From positions 62,001 to 126,000 of the forward strand of contig JAZSEA010000075.1 of the NCBI GenBank assembly GCA_045531455.1: a stretch of 64,000 bases of DNA. Reading direction: 5' to 3'. Position numbers and translations under genes: made by a program. The DNA is from CAG-390 sp045531455. Lineage in GTDB: Bacteria > Bacillota > Clostridia > Oscillospirales > CAG-272. This document shows, in pieces, positions 16,770-25,130 of this stretch (positions are counted from its first letter, which is position 1; each line of letters opens with the position of its first letter). Under the pieces are notes generated by a model, which was given only the letters and a program-made list of their open reading frames with translations, did not search any database and had not been told where the DNA came from.

Positions 16770-17207
16770 TTGAAAAATTCAATCACAATCAAATCCTATA
16801 ATCAACTTCCCGAGGAAGCGCGCAAAATTCGTATCGAGGTTTTTGTTGTGGAGCAAGGTTTCAACGAGGAATTTGATACAGTTGATTATGAAGCTATCCA
16901 TTTTCTTGCCTTCAATTCACAGGGAAATCCCGTTGGAACCTGCCGAATATTCAACAAGGAAGACAAAAGCATCTTTTATCTCGGCAGACTTGCGGTACTG
17001 AAATCATGCAGAGGATTAAAGATCGGAAGTGCGCTGATTGCTGAATGTGAAAATTACGCAAGAAGAGTTGGTGCATCCGAAATACGACTTCATTCGCAGT
17101 ACAGGGCAAAAGACTTCTATCATAAATGCGGATATACCGAGTACGGCAAAATCGAAGATGAGGAAGGATGCCCTCATATTTGGATGAAGAAACATATTGG
17201 AGAATAA
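16770..17207 (+). CDS. GNAT-family N-acetyltransferase
   Basis: A 145-residue acetyltransferase of the ElaA/YjcF-like branch of GNAT. The signature IRIEVFVVEQGFNEEFD is near residues 21-37. The acetyl-CoA pyrophosphate loop is LAVLKSCRGLKIGSALI (about 74-90), and the end GYTEYGKIEDEEGCPHIWM is typical. The start is TTG at 16770 with AAAGGAG 7 bases upstream. The acceptor is unknown. It is 15 bases after the transporter gene and nearly touches the next gene. Confidence 0.88.
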   Translation: MKNSITIKSYNQLPEEARKIRIEVFVVEQGFNEEFDTVDYEAIHFLAFNSQGNPVGTCRIFNKEDKSIFYLGRLAVLKSCRGLKIGSALIAECENYARRVGASEIRLHSQYRAKDFYHKCGYTEYGKIEDEEGCPHIWMKKHIGE

Positions 17208-17211
17208 AACA

Positions 17212-18321
17212 TTGCGACATCTGAAATTATCTATTACTTTACTTTTATCATTGACAATATTCCTTACTTCGTGTGTAAGACTGTTGCCCGGTCACGTCCT
17301 ACCCGATACACCTGACCAAAGCTCTGCTTCTTTTGAAAATGATCAGGTAACGAAGTCTCCGGAAACTCAAATTGAAACCGAGGACGAGACAACTTCTGAT
17401 CCATATGAGATTATCGAAGTTGAGAAACCCGATACGGATCCTTATTCATCGGTTACTAATGAAGAGTTTTATGCAAATTACATACCCGCTACCGACTATT
17501 GGGATGCCTACTACAGATCACTGCACGGCTTTATGTCAGGATCGCTTGAAAAGCAGGATCAAAATCCGACTATTTCGGAAAACAGACCTATGGAGAACGG
17601 AATGTATCTCAAGAATACTTCTGATCTGTATTCATACAACGGTCACGCGTATACCGTTCTTGATTCTAATGGTGACGTAGCCTATACAGTGTATGAAGGC
17701 GGCGGATACGTTACCCTCGAGGAAGTTGCAGCGTACGTTTTTGCCTTTGGTGACATTCCTGCAAACTATACTTCAGCCAAGAAGGGATCGCCGTCTTCAA
17801 GCCCTTGGGGAGAATATCTCAGATTGAATCATTCTGCCTTCACCGGCAGTACAACCAAATATCCTTACGAACCCGCTCTGCCTTTCATCAGCGGATGCGG
17901 CGGACCTCTTTCGTATTACGAAATCGATATAGGAACAACGGGAACTGATTGTGATCCGAGTTATGTTGCTGCTTTGTACAACGATGGAAAAAGAATCACC
18001 CGTGGTGCGGCAAGAATCGTTTATTCGCGTTTTGATGCCAATCATAATAAAATAATCGACTTCAACGAGAAATTCGTGTTCTACACAAATAATCATTATA
18101 ATGATTTCAGAGAATATCTGAATTATGAAGGTGGATGGGGCGAAATCTTCGGTAACATTACCGGAGGCGGTTCGATTTCAAGTAAATCGAATTATAATCC
18201 CACACCTTACGTAGCGGTTCTGGATCTGGATTTCAGAAATCTAACAAAGAATACTGTTTCTGTTGCAATACCATATATTAAGATTATTTATGATAAGTCA
18301 AAAGATTACTTTAACTATTGA
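17212..18321 (+). CDS. Lipoprotein with barnase-like ribonuclease domain
   Basis: A predicted surface lipoprotein of 369 residues. The lipobox FLTSC puts the lipidated Cys at residue 21, followed by an acidic linker (30-80). The C-terminal half matches microbial ribonucleases of the barnase type. VAAYVFAFGDIPANY resembles the barnase segment VADYLQTYHKLPDNY. YYEIDI supplies the general base Glu237, RGAARIVYS supplies Arg264 and Arg268 with barnase spacing, and FYTNNHYNDF supplies the acid His295. An inserted loop, DANHNKIIDFNE, looks like an EF-hand calcium site. The start is TTG 17212 (GGAG 9 bases upstream); a TTG at 17197 is in frame but has no site. No barstar-like gene is nearby. Confidence 0.8.
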   Translation: MRHLKLSITLLLSLTIFLTSCVRLLPGHVLPDTPDQSSASFENDQVTKSPETQIETEDETTSDPYEIIEVEKPDTDPYSSVTNEEFYANYIPATDYWDAYYRSLHGFMSGSLEKQDQNPTISENRPMENGMYLKNTSDLYSYNGHAYTVLDSNGDVAYTVYEGGGYVTLEEVAAYVFAFGDIPANYTSAKKGSPSSSPWGEYLRLNHSAFTGSTTKYPYEPALPFISGCGGPLSYYEIDIGTTGTDCDPSYVAALYNDGKRITRGAARIVYSRFDANHNKIIDFNEKFVFYTNNHYNDFREYLNYEGGWGEIFGNITGGGSISSKSNYNPTPYVAVLDLDFRNLTKNTVSVAIPYIKIIYDKSKDYFNY

Positions 18322-18335
18322 TCCGGAGGAAAATA

Positions 18336-19640
18336 ATGTCTACAATCAAGATTCAAAAAGAAATTAACGTTGTATCTTCATATGATACCGTTGTTTGCGG
18401 AGGCGGTCCAGCGGGTTGGGTTGCTGCAGTGTCCTCTGCACGTGCAGGTAAGAAAACCGCACTTATAGAGCGATACGGCTTTATCGGAGGTACAGCAACC
18501 GGAGGATACGTCGTACCGATCAGCGGCTTCTTCTTTAAAGAAAAAAGAGTAGTTGGCGGCATCGCTTGGGAATTCGTTGAAAGGCTCGAAAAGCTCGGCG
18601 CGGCAATGGTAGAGTACCCCAAGGGTCACGTTTCCGTTAACCCCGAGTATTATAAGCTCGTTGCAAGAAAAATGCTTGAGGAAGCAGGCGTTGAGCTGTA
18701 TACAAACTGCTATCTCAGTGATTGTATAAAAACAGGTAATAAAGTTACACACGTTATTATAGAAAGCAAAAACGGTTCGGAAGCCATTGAGGGCAAGTGC
18801 TTCATTGACGCAACAGGAGACGGTGATCTTTTTGCACGTGCAGGTGCTCCTATGATTGCAAAGAGCAATGAACTTCAGCCTATGTCAATGTGTTTTGTCA
18901 TTACAAATGTTGACACAAGCACCGATCTTCTCAAATACTGCATTCATCACGACGGTAAACACGGCAACTCTGTAAACAAGGTAATACACAATTATCTTGT
19001 TAAATGTGCCGAGACTGAGGAAGTACCGCAGTTTGGCGGCCCTTGGTTTAACGTACTTTTAAAAGGCAACAGTCTCGCGGTCAATATAACTCGTGCTGAA
19101 GCTGATGCAACCGATAGAGAGGCATACACAAAAGCCGAAGGTAAGCTCCATCAAGATATGTTTACCCTTATAGATCTTTTGAAGAAGGAGTTTCCTGAGT
19201 TTAAAGACGCTGAGATCGTTGTATCCGGAATTAACGCAGGCGTTCGCGAAACGAGAAATATCAAGGGTGTATATACTCTTACAAACGAGGACTTCAAGAA
19301 GGGACTCGATTACGTATGTCCCGTTGCTCAATGTGCACATCCAATGGATATCCATAAGGCAAAGGACGACGATCAGATACTGATCTATCTTGATAAAAAC
19401 AGCTACGTCCCTTATGAGACGATGGTTTCATACTCGCTCGATAATGTGATCGCGGCAGGAAGATGTATTTCCGCAGAAACCGATCCTTACGCATCACTGC
19501 GAGTACAAGCTACTCTTATGAGCATCGGGGAATGCGCAGGTGTGGCGGCATCTCTTGCATGCGATACAGAAACTCCGGTTCACTCCCTCCATCTTGAGGA
19601 GCTTCACAGTCTTATTGAAAAACGAGGATGTGTACTTTGA
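18336..19640 (+). CDS. FAD-dependent oxidoreductase, paralog of the 10662 gene
   Basis: A 434-residue flavoprotein of the PF12831 group. The FAD motif VVCGGGPAGWVAAVSSARAG is near residues 19-38, then GGTATGGYVVPISG, DATGDGDLFARAG (about 160-172), and NVIAAGRCISAETDPYAS near the end. It is longer than its paralog at 10662 because of an extra central segment. The start is ATG 18336, with CGGAGGA 6 bases upstream; an in-frame ATG at 18318 overlaps the previous gene and lacks a site. The substrate is unknown. It overlaps the M20 hydrolase start. Confidence 0.88.
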   Translation: MSTIKIQKEINVVSSYDTVVCGGGPAGWVAAVSSARAGKKTALIERYGFIGGTATGGYVVPISGFFFKEKRVVGGIAWEFVERLEKLGAAMVEYPKGHVSVNPEYYKLVARKMLEEAGVELYTNCYLSDCIKTGNKVTHVIIESKNGSEAIEGKCFIDATGDGDLFARAGAPMIAKSNELQPMSMCFVITNVDTSTDLLKYCIHHDGKHGNSVNKVIHNYLVKCAETEEVPQFGGPWFNVLLKGNSLAVNITRAEADATDREAYTKAEGKLHQDMFTLIDLLKKEFPEFKDAEIVVSGINAGVRETRNIKGVYTLTNEDFKKGLDYVCPVAQCAHPMDIHKAKDDDQILIYLDKNSYVPYETMVSYSLDNVIAAGRCISAETDPYASLRVQATLMSIGECAGVAASLACDTETPVHSLHLEELHSLIEKRGCVL

Positions 19641-20941
19641 TTCATAACGATATTATCAGCAGAGCACGCGAGCTTGAACAAGAAACTGTATCTATCAGAA
19701 GAGATCTACATAAGCATCCCGAAAGCGGTTTCTATGAATTCCGGACAATGTCGATAATTTATCATACTCTCATATCACTTGGATATGATGTAAATTACGG
19801 AGATTCCGTGACTGATACCAAAGCTCTTATGGGCATCCCATCAAGATTTAAGATTGAAGAAGAGAAGAATCGTGCCGTTTCGGAAGGAGCAGATGAAGCT
19901 TTGATTCGTCCGCTTCCTGCAGGTTGCACAGGATTGGTTGCTACTTTACGCGGAAACGGTGACGGCAAAGTTGTCGCTTTCAGATTTGATATGGATTCTA
20001 ATGAGCTTTGTGAATCCGAATCTGAAAATCATAAGCCTTATGCAGAAGGATTTTCTTCAATCCATAACGGAATGGCTCACGCTTGCGGTCATGACGGTCA
20101 CGTCGCTATCGGACTTACTCTAGCTAAGCTTCTTGCAGAGAACAAGGATAAAATTCACGGCACGGTTAAGCTTATATTCCAACCGGCTGAAGAAGGTGTT
20201 CGCGGTGCCGCAGGTATGGTCGCGGCGGGAGTAGTCGACGATGTTGATTTCTTCTTTTCAGGTCACATTGGTATTTCTGCGAATAAATCCGGCGAGCTGT
20301 ATACCTCAACCGATAAATTCCTTTGTGCCAGTAAGTTTGATACAGAGTTTTTCGGTAAAAGTGCTCACGCGGGATTAAAGCCGCAGGAAGGGAAGAATGC
20401 TTTGCTTGCAGCTGCGCAAGCCGCTCTTTCGCTTCACGGAATTTCGCGTCACGGCGCAGGGGCGTCTCGCATAAATGTAGGAGTTCTGAATGCCGGAACA
20501 AGCAGAAACGTAATTCCCGATCACGCGCTTTTGCAGTTTGAAACGCGCGGAGAGAACTCAACAATTAATGACTATATGATTGAAAGATCAAAAGCAATTA
20601 TACAAGCTTCTGCTGATATTTATGACGTAGAATATAAAATCGAGTGTGTCGGATATGCCGATTCAATAGTTCCCGATCCGATATTTGCTCACGAGATTGC
20701 AAACTTCGCGAAAGAAAGCGGAATATATTCAAATGTTCACGAATATGGCTTGATGAACGCAAGCGAAGATTGTTCGGCGTTTATCAACAGAGTTGTATCT
20801 CGCGGCGGAAAAGCAACTTATCTTTTGTTTGGATCTAAGCTTACCTCGGCTCACCATACAGCTGAATTTGATTTTGACGAGCGATCAATGACAGATGCGG
20901 CTGCTTTTCTTTCTATTCTCGCACTCAAATATACTAAATAA
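19637..20941 (+). CDS. M20-family amidohydrolase
   Basis: A 434-residue zinc hydrolase of the M20D group (hippurate hydrolase, aminoacylase, IAA-amino acid hydrolase). It has RRDLHKHPESGFYEF near residue 18, HACGHDGHV (about 152-160), FQPAEEGVRGA (about 184-194) and the dimerisation domain GKSAHAGLKPQEGKNAL. The family splits acyl or amide bonds of small amides. The start is TTG 19637 with GAGG 9 bases upstream; ATG 19628 directly abuts the same site and is less likely. The stop of the FAD gene overlaps it. The substrate may be related to the amidase at 14223, but that is inference. Confidence 0.88.
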   Translation: MIHNDIISRARELEQETVSIRRDLHKHPESGFYEFRTMSIIYHTLISLGYDVNYGDSVTDTKALMGIPSRFKIEEEKNRAVSEGADEALIRPLPAGCTGLVATLRGNGDGKVVAFRFDMDSNELCESESENHKPYAEGFSSIHNGMAHACGHDGHVAIGLTLAKLLAENKDKIHGTVKLIFQPAEEGVRGAAGMVAAGVVDDVDFFFSGHIGISANKSGELYTSTDKFLCASKFDTEFFGKSAHAGLKPQEGKNALLAAAQAALSLHGISRHGAGASRINVGVLNAGTSRNVIPDHALLQFETRGENSTINDYMIERSKAIIQASADIYDVEYKIECVGYADSIVPDPIFAHEIANFAKESGIYSNVHEYGLMNASEDCSAFINRVVSRGGKATYLLFGSKLTSAHHTAEFDFDERSMTDAAAFLSILALKYTK

Positions 20942-20955
20942 TTTGTAGGTGTATT

Positions 20956-21741
20956 ATGTATCCTTACGAAATCATTTTCGGAATGAATCTTTATGATATA
21001 TTCCTTTCGGTAGGCGTTGTATCGGCGTTAGTAATTGCGAGGTATTTCGCTGACCGAGACAAAGTCAGCGCAAAACTGTTTAATTTCATATTATTGACAG
21101 GTTGCGTAGCCATTGCGCTCGGTTATTTCAGCGCGGTATTTACTCAGGCTATATATAACTGGCTCGATGGTGAACCCTTTACGATATCTACGACAACAGG
21201 CGCAACATTTCTCGGTGGTCTTGTGGGCGGAGTAGCTGTATTCTTAGTCGGATATTTCCTTGTCGGACATTTTCTTTTCGAAGATAAAGAAAACATCAAT
21301 TATTTTCCGCGACTGCTCGATTTTGCCGCAGTATCCATAACTGCCGCTCACGGATTCGGTCGCCTCGGTTGCCTTATGGTTGGTTGTTGCCACGGGGCTG
21401 AGACGTGTGCTTGGTATGGCTTATACCACGTTGATCTCGGTATTAAGGTTGTTCCCATCCAACTATTTGAAGCACTGTTCCTTTTCACCCTTTGCATTAT
21501 CCTTGCTATTCTTGCTTGTAAGAAAATTCGAGGTACTATGTCGATCTATATGCTATCTTACGGTATCTGGAGATTTATTATCGAGAATTATCGCGCGGAT
21601 GACAGAGGAAGCACGATCGTCAACTTTTTAACTCCTTCTCAGCTTACTGCTGTAATAATGATATTGGGCTCGATCCTCGTGTTCCTTTATACAAATATTA
21701 TCAGTAAGAGAAAAGGCCCTGCGGGTGTAATAAATGAATAA
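20956..21741 (+). CDS. Lgt-like prolipoprotein diacylglyceryl transferase family protein
   Basis: A 261-residue membrane protein with about seven hydrophobic segments. It has Lgt-like marks: FLGGLVGG (about 80-87), AHGFGRLGCLMVGCCHG (about 132-148) and YGIWRFIIENYRADDRG (about 208-224), the last being the typical RFxxExxRxDxRG. True Lgt proteins have a His before the first GGLxG and an Asn in GRLGNF; here these are Leu and Cys. It belongs to the GCCxG branch, whose activity is less certain. If active it would lipidate the Cys of prolipoproteins such as those at 17212 and 46151. It overlaps the next gene by 8 bases. Confidence 0.7.
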   Translation: MYPYEIIFGMNLYDIFLSVGVVSALVIARYFADRDKVSAKLFNFILLTGCVAIALGYFSAVFTQAIYNWLDGEPFTISTTTGATFLGGLVGGVAVFLVGYFLVGHFLFEDKENINYFPRLLDFAAVSITAAHGFGRLGCLMVGCCHGAETCAWYGLYHVDLGIKVVPIQLFEALFLFTLCIILAILACKKIRGTMSIYMLSYGIWRFIIENYRADDRGSTIVNFLTPSQLTAVIMILGSILVFLYTNIISKRKGPAGVINE

Positions 21742-22528
21742 GAAGAACTTATTTACAGTGCTTATGCTTGTTGCTTCAATTGCACTAGTTATTTTGGAAT
21801 TATTCCCGATTACATATTCAGAAGACGAAACACTGAATACACTCTATAGAGTAATTTCGACGAGGGCTGTAGGAAGTATAGTTTTCATTCCTTTAACAAT
21901 GTATATGGGGTATAACGTTTTCGGGCTTACGAAGAAGAACAGACTATCCGTTTTGCTCTGCACACTCATCCCGCTTGCAGTAGTGATTAACAATTTACCG
22001 ATAATCGGCTTGATCACAGGTGCTGCTTATCTCACAAAACCGTCATACTATATAGTCGTATTCGCGCTTGAAACGTTTTTGATTGGCCTGTTTGAAGAAT
22101 TTGCATTCAGAGGAGTTCTACTTCCTTACGTTCTCGAAAAGAGAAGATCAACTAAGAAGAGTATTTTCTGGGCAACTGTGATCTCATCTGCTGCTTTCGG
22201 CGCTATACACCTTTTCAATCTGTTCGCGGGTGCAGGAATTGGAGGAGTTATCCTACAGGTTGGATATTCTTTCCTTATTGGCGGAATGTGCGCTATCGTC
22301 TTGCTTTACACAAGATGTATCTGGATTTGTGTAATACTTCACGCAATTTATGATTTCTGCGGATATCTTGTTCCGACGCTCGGAGACGGTATCATATGGG
22401 ATCCTGCAACAGTAGTTATTACAGCTATACTCGGCGTTTTTGCATTGATTTTTATGCTTGTATGGCTACTCAAAATCGATCCTCAAAGAGTCAATGAACT
22501 ATACAAAGATAAAACAGCATCCGATTAA
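21734..22528 (+). CDS. CPBP-family intramembrane metalloprotease
   Basis: A 264-residue membrane protein with about eight hydrophobic segments. It has the three CPBP (Abi/Rce1-like) motifs: EEFAFRG (EExxxR, about 120-126), GAIHLFN with the conserved His, and ILHAIYDFCGY with the second His and Asp. Such proteins cleave prenylated or other membrane-embedded substrates; some give bacteriocin self-immunity or help surface-protein maturation. It is the last gene of the plus-strand run and its stop lies within the bidirectional terminator at 22511-22541. Confidence 0.88.
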   Translation: MNKKNLFTVLMLVASIALVILELFPITYSEDETLNTLYRVISTRAVGSIVFIPLTMYMGYNVFGLTKKNRLSVLLCTLIPLAVVINNLPIIGLITGAAYLTKPSYYIVVFALETFLIGLFEEFAFRGVLLPYVLEKRRSTKKSIFWATVISSAAFGAIHLFNLFAGAGIGGVILQVGYSFLIGGMCAIVLLYTRCIWICVILHAIYDFCGYLVPTLGDGIIWDPATVVITAILGVFALIFMLVWLLKIDPQRVNELYKDKTASD

Positions 22529-22541
22529 TGGATGCTGTTTT
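22511..22541. terminator. Bidirectional terminator ending the plus run and rnhA
   Basis: A perfect 12-bp inverted repeat (22511-22522 with 22530-22541), with A-tract and T-tract ends in both directions. It overlaps the CPBP stop codon and ends 2 bases before the rnhA stop. Confidence 0.9.
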
Positions 22542-22542
22542 A

Positions 22543-22980
22543 TTATTTGTACTTATCAGCAGAGGCTGTTGCGAGCTGATCACATCTTTCATTGTAGGGG
22601 TGACCTGCGTGTCCTTTCACCCAAACGAAAGTGACGTCGTGCTTATCAAGCAAAACAAGTAATCTTTCCCAAAGATCGGGATTTGCCGCAGGCTCTTTAT
22701 TGCTTCTCATCCAGCCTTTTTTCTTCCAAGAGTATACCCATCCTTTTGTAACCGCATCGCAAAGATACTTCGAGTCGGTCGTCAAAGTTACCTTGCAAGG
22801 GAATTTCAATTCTTCCAGCGCACGAATTGCTCCCATGAGCTCCATTCTGTTGTTGGTAGTCGATGCTTCGCCGTCTGTCAGCTCCTTTTCGTGCACGCCA
22901 AATACTAGTATTGCGCCCCACCCTCCGGGACCAGGATTACCTCTGCAGGCTCCGTCTGTATATATCTGAACTTCTTTCAT
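22543..22980 (-). CDS. rnhA: Ribonuclease HI
   Basis: Cuts the RNA strand of RNA-DNA hybrids, removing R-loops and primers. At 145 residues it is typical. The active-site carboxylates are visible: Asp in YTDGACRGNPGPGGWGAIL, Glu in NNRMELMGAIRAL, Asp in TDSKYLCDAVTKGW and the C-terminal VKGHAGHPYNERCDQLA (His and Asp). The start is ATG 22980 with GAGG 6 bases upstream; an upstream in-frame TTG/ATG would add only non-conserved residues. It has its own promoter (23011-23039). Confidence 0.96.
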   Translation of the reverse strand: MKEVQIYTDGACRGNPGPGGWGAILVFGVHEKELTDGEASTTNNRMELMGAIRALEELKFPCKVTLTTDSKYLCDAVTKGWVYSWKKKGWMRSNKEPAANPDLWERLLVLLDKHDVTFVWVKGHAGHPYNERCDQLATASADKYK

Positions 22981-23010
22981 TATAACCTCACATACTGTTC
23001 TTTCCATTAA

Positions 23011-23039
23011 AGTATATCATAAATTTCCCATTCTTTCAA
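23011..23039 (-). promoter_or_regulatory. Promoter of rnhA
   Basis: Minus-strand TTGAAA (23034-23039) and TATACT (23011-23016) with a 17-base spacer, about 30 bases before the rnhA ATG. Confidence 0.75.
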
Positions 23040-23099
23040 GAGAAATATTAAAAAATACGAATTTGCTTAGATAATAAATCAATTATTTACAAATAAGTA

Positions 23100-23128
23100 T
23101 TGCAATTTGTCAATAATTAAGGTATAAT
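23100..23128 (+). promoter_or_regulatory. Promoter of the E2-like acyltransferase gene
   Basis: TTGCAA (23100-23105), 17 bases, TATAAT (23123-23128), 38 bases before the ATG at 23167. Confidence 0.7.
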
Positions 23129-23166
23129 TTATCATCTGAAAATATCCTTGAAAGCAGGAAATTACT

Positions 23167-24108
23167 ATGAGTAATAAAAAAGATCAGGTTCAGGCTTCCG
23201 AAGCGCAGACCGAAAACCGCCTCCAATACAAGAAGAGACGCAGAAGACTCGGTGACCGAAAGGATGGACGAAAGCTCAGAACTCTTCAGCCGATGAACAG
23301 ACTCATGCCTTACATCATGAAGAAGAGAAGTGACGCACAGAACACTTTCGCCGATAAGATCGAGGTATCCAAGGCTGACGTTCTTTGCAGAAAGAAGGTC
23401 CTTGAGGGCAAGACAAATTTTTCTTTCTTGCATATCCTTTTAGCCGCATATCTCCGAGTAATTACTCAGAGGCCTGCTGTCAACAGATTCGTCAGCGGTC
23501 AGAAGATCTACGCAAGAAACGAGATCGTATTTGTTATGACGATCAAAAAGGAAATGTCTCTCAGCGCACCCGACACCGTTATAAAGATCAAATTTTCCCC
23601 CGACGATACTCTCGATGAGGTATACGAAAAGTTTAATACGGTTGCTACCGATGCAATTGCTGCACTTGATAAGCAGACTGCGTTTGACAAACTCATCAAA
23701 GTATTCAATTTCATCCCCGGATTCTTCCTCAGATTTATCGTCTGGATAGTTGAAAAGCTCGATTATATCGGATGGCTCCCCAAGGGATTTATGGATCTCC
23801 TTCCTTTCTACGGCTCTATGATCGTAACAAGTATGGGATCGCTGGGAATCAATCCAATTTACCATCATATCTACGACTTCGGCAACCTTCCTGTTTTCCT
23901 TTCTTACGGAAGAAAGCGAAGCGTGTTTGAGTATGATAAATCTGGCAATCTCAACAAGAAGAGATATATAGATATAAAAGCTGTTACAGACGAGAGAATC
24001 TGCGACGGATATTACTTTGCTTCGGCATTCAAATATTTTAAGAAGCTTGTTGAATCTCCGGAGATACTCGAAACACGAGTAACAGAACTCATAGAAGATA
24101 TAGAATAA
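23167..24108 (+). CDS. Free-standing E2-like (2-oxoacid dehydrogenase) acyltransferase domain protein
   Basis: A 313-residue protein resembling the catalytic domain of 2-oxoacid dehydrogenase E2 subunits, in the chloramphenicol-acetyltransferase fold. There is no lipoyl domain and no E1/E3 genes nearby. The N-terminus (1-45) is very basic. LLAAYLRVITQRPAVNRFV and the C-terminal DERICDGYYFASAFKYF match the family. The usual catalytic HxxxDG (DHRxxDG in E2) reads ERICDG here, so the His is Glu. The protein may be a non-catalytic or altered-chemistry branch. It is monocistronic between a promoter and a bidirectional terminator. Confidence 0.72.
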   Translation: MSNKKDQVQASEAQTENRLQYKKRRRRLGDRKDGRKLRTLQPMNRLMPYIMKKRSDAQNTFADKIEVSKADVLCRKKVLEGKTNFSFLHILLAAYLRVITQRPAVNRFVSGQKIYARNEIVFVMTIKKEMSLSAPDTVIKIKFSPDDTLDEVYEKFNTVATDAIAALDKQTAFDKLIKVFNFIPGFFLRFIVWIVEKLDYIGWLPKGFMDLLPFYGSMIVTSMGSLGINPIYHHIYDFGNLPVFLSYGRKRSVFEYDKSGNLNKKRYIDIKAVTDERICDGYYFASAFKYFKKLVESPEILETRVTELIEDIE

Positions 24109-24141
24109 AAAATAAAACCCCAATTTGGGGTTTTATTTTTT
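24107..24141. terminator. Bidirectional terminator between E2-like gene and udp
   Basis: A perfect 15-bp stem (24107-24121 with 24127-24141) with a 5-base loop, A/T tracts on both sides, and overlap with the stop codons of both convergent genes. Confidence 0.92.
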
Positions 24142-24907
24142 ATTGCTGTTCGATCATAATCTGAAGTGCTCTGATGGCTGTTCTGATCGCCTTGTCGGTA
24201 TCGTGATCCTCTTCGGCGTCAGTATCAAGTCCAAGAGCTGCACGCTCTTGATTCCAGACAACGTGGAATACGGCTCCGCATCTTAGTCCGAGAGCGGCAC
24301 CGACAACAAATAGAGTTGACGCTTCCATCTCGCTTGCAAGAACGCCAAGCCTCTTCCATGCTTCCCATTTCTCGTTAAGAGCAGATGCTATAGGCATTTT
24401 ATTGGGACTGTGCTGACCGTAGAAAGAGTCCTTGCTTTGAACCACTCCGGCGTGATAAGGATAACCTATATCTTTTGCTGCTTCGATCAATGCAAAGAGA
24501 ACATCCGGATCGGATACGGCAGGAAACTCGTATGGAGCGTATTCACCGCTGGTACCATCCTGTCTGACAGCTCCGGTTGCCACAACAACGTCTCCTGCAC
24601 GAACCATTGTTGATATTCCTCCGCTTGTGCCGACTCGAATAAAAGTATGTGCTCCGCAAGCAGCTAGTTCTTCAACAGCAATGGCTGTTGAAGGGCCTCC
24701 GATTCCTGTAGAACAAACGCTGACTCTCTCTCCGAGGAGCGTTCCGGTAAAAATTGTGTATTCACGGTTTTGCGCAGTCAAAACGGGATCATCGAGATAT
24801 GCTGCAATTTTCGGTACTCTGCCGGGATCTCCCGGAAGTATGCAATATCCTCCGACATCACCGGGGCAGCAATTGATATGATACTGAAGTCCTTCGGTTT
24901 TTAACAT
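24140..24907 (-). CDS. udp: Uridine phosphorylase
   Basis: Splits uridine with phosphate into uracil and ribose 1-phosphate for pyrimidine salvage. It has 255 residues of the NP-I nucleoside phosphorylase family. It shows ILPGDPGRVPKIAAYLDDP (about 23-41), the phosphate-contact Arg in QNREYTIFTG, STGIGGPSTAIAVEEL (about 66-81), the IRVGTSGGIS loop (about 90-99) and MEASTLF near the end (ribose contact). The uridine type is preferred over purine nucleoside phosphorylase from the STGIGGPS/ELAACGAHTFIRVGT pattern. ATG has AGGAGGT upstream and its own promoter. Confidence 0.9.
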   Translation of the reverse strand: MLKTEGLQYHINCCPGDVGGYCILPGDPGRVPKIAAYLDDPVLTAQNREYTIFTGTLLGERVSVCSTGIGGPSTAIAVEELAACGAHTFIRVGTSGGISTMVRAGDVVVATGAVRQDGTSGEYAPYEFPAVSDPDVLFALIEAAKDIGYPYHAGVVQSKDSFYGQHSPNKMPIASALNEKWEAWKRLGVLASEMEASTLFVVGAALGLRCGAVFHVVWNQERAALGLDTDAEEDHDTDKAIRTAIRALQIMIEQQ

Positions 24908-24925
24908 AATCTACCTCCTGAAAGG

Positions 24926-24954
24926 ATTATACATATATTATTACAGAAAATCAA
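24926..24954 (-). promoter_or_regulatory. Promoter of udp
   Basis: Minus-strand TTGATT (24949-24954), 17 bases, TATAAT (24926-24931), just before the AGGAGG site of udp. Confidence 0.75.
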
Positions 24955-25130
24955 GCAAAAATCAAGTACTTTTGTAAAAAAATACTGATAAATATTCAAT
25001 AATTTCTAAACTCAATGACAAAATATTAACAGTATTTGACATAAGTTGAAATCTCGGATGCCAAAAGTTGCATAATTCAGCATATAATTGCTTAATAATC
25101 GTTAATTTATGAAAAGTTTTGTCAAAAGGC

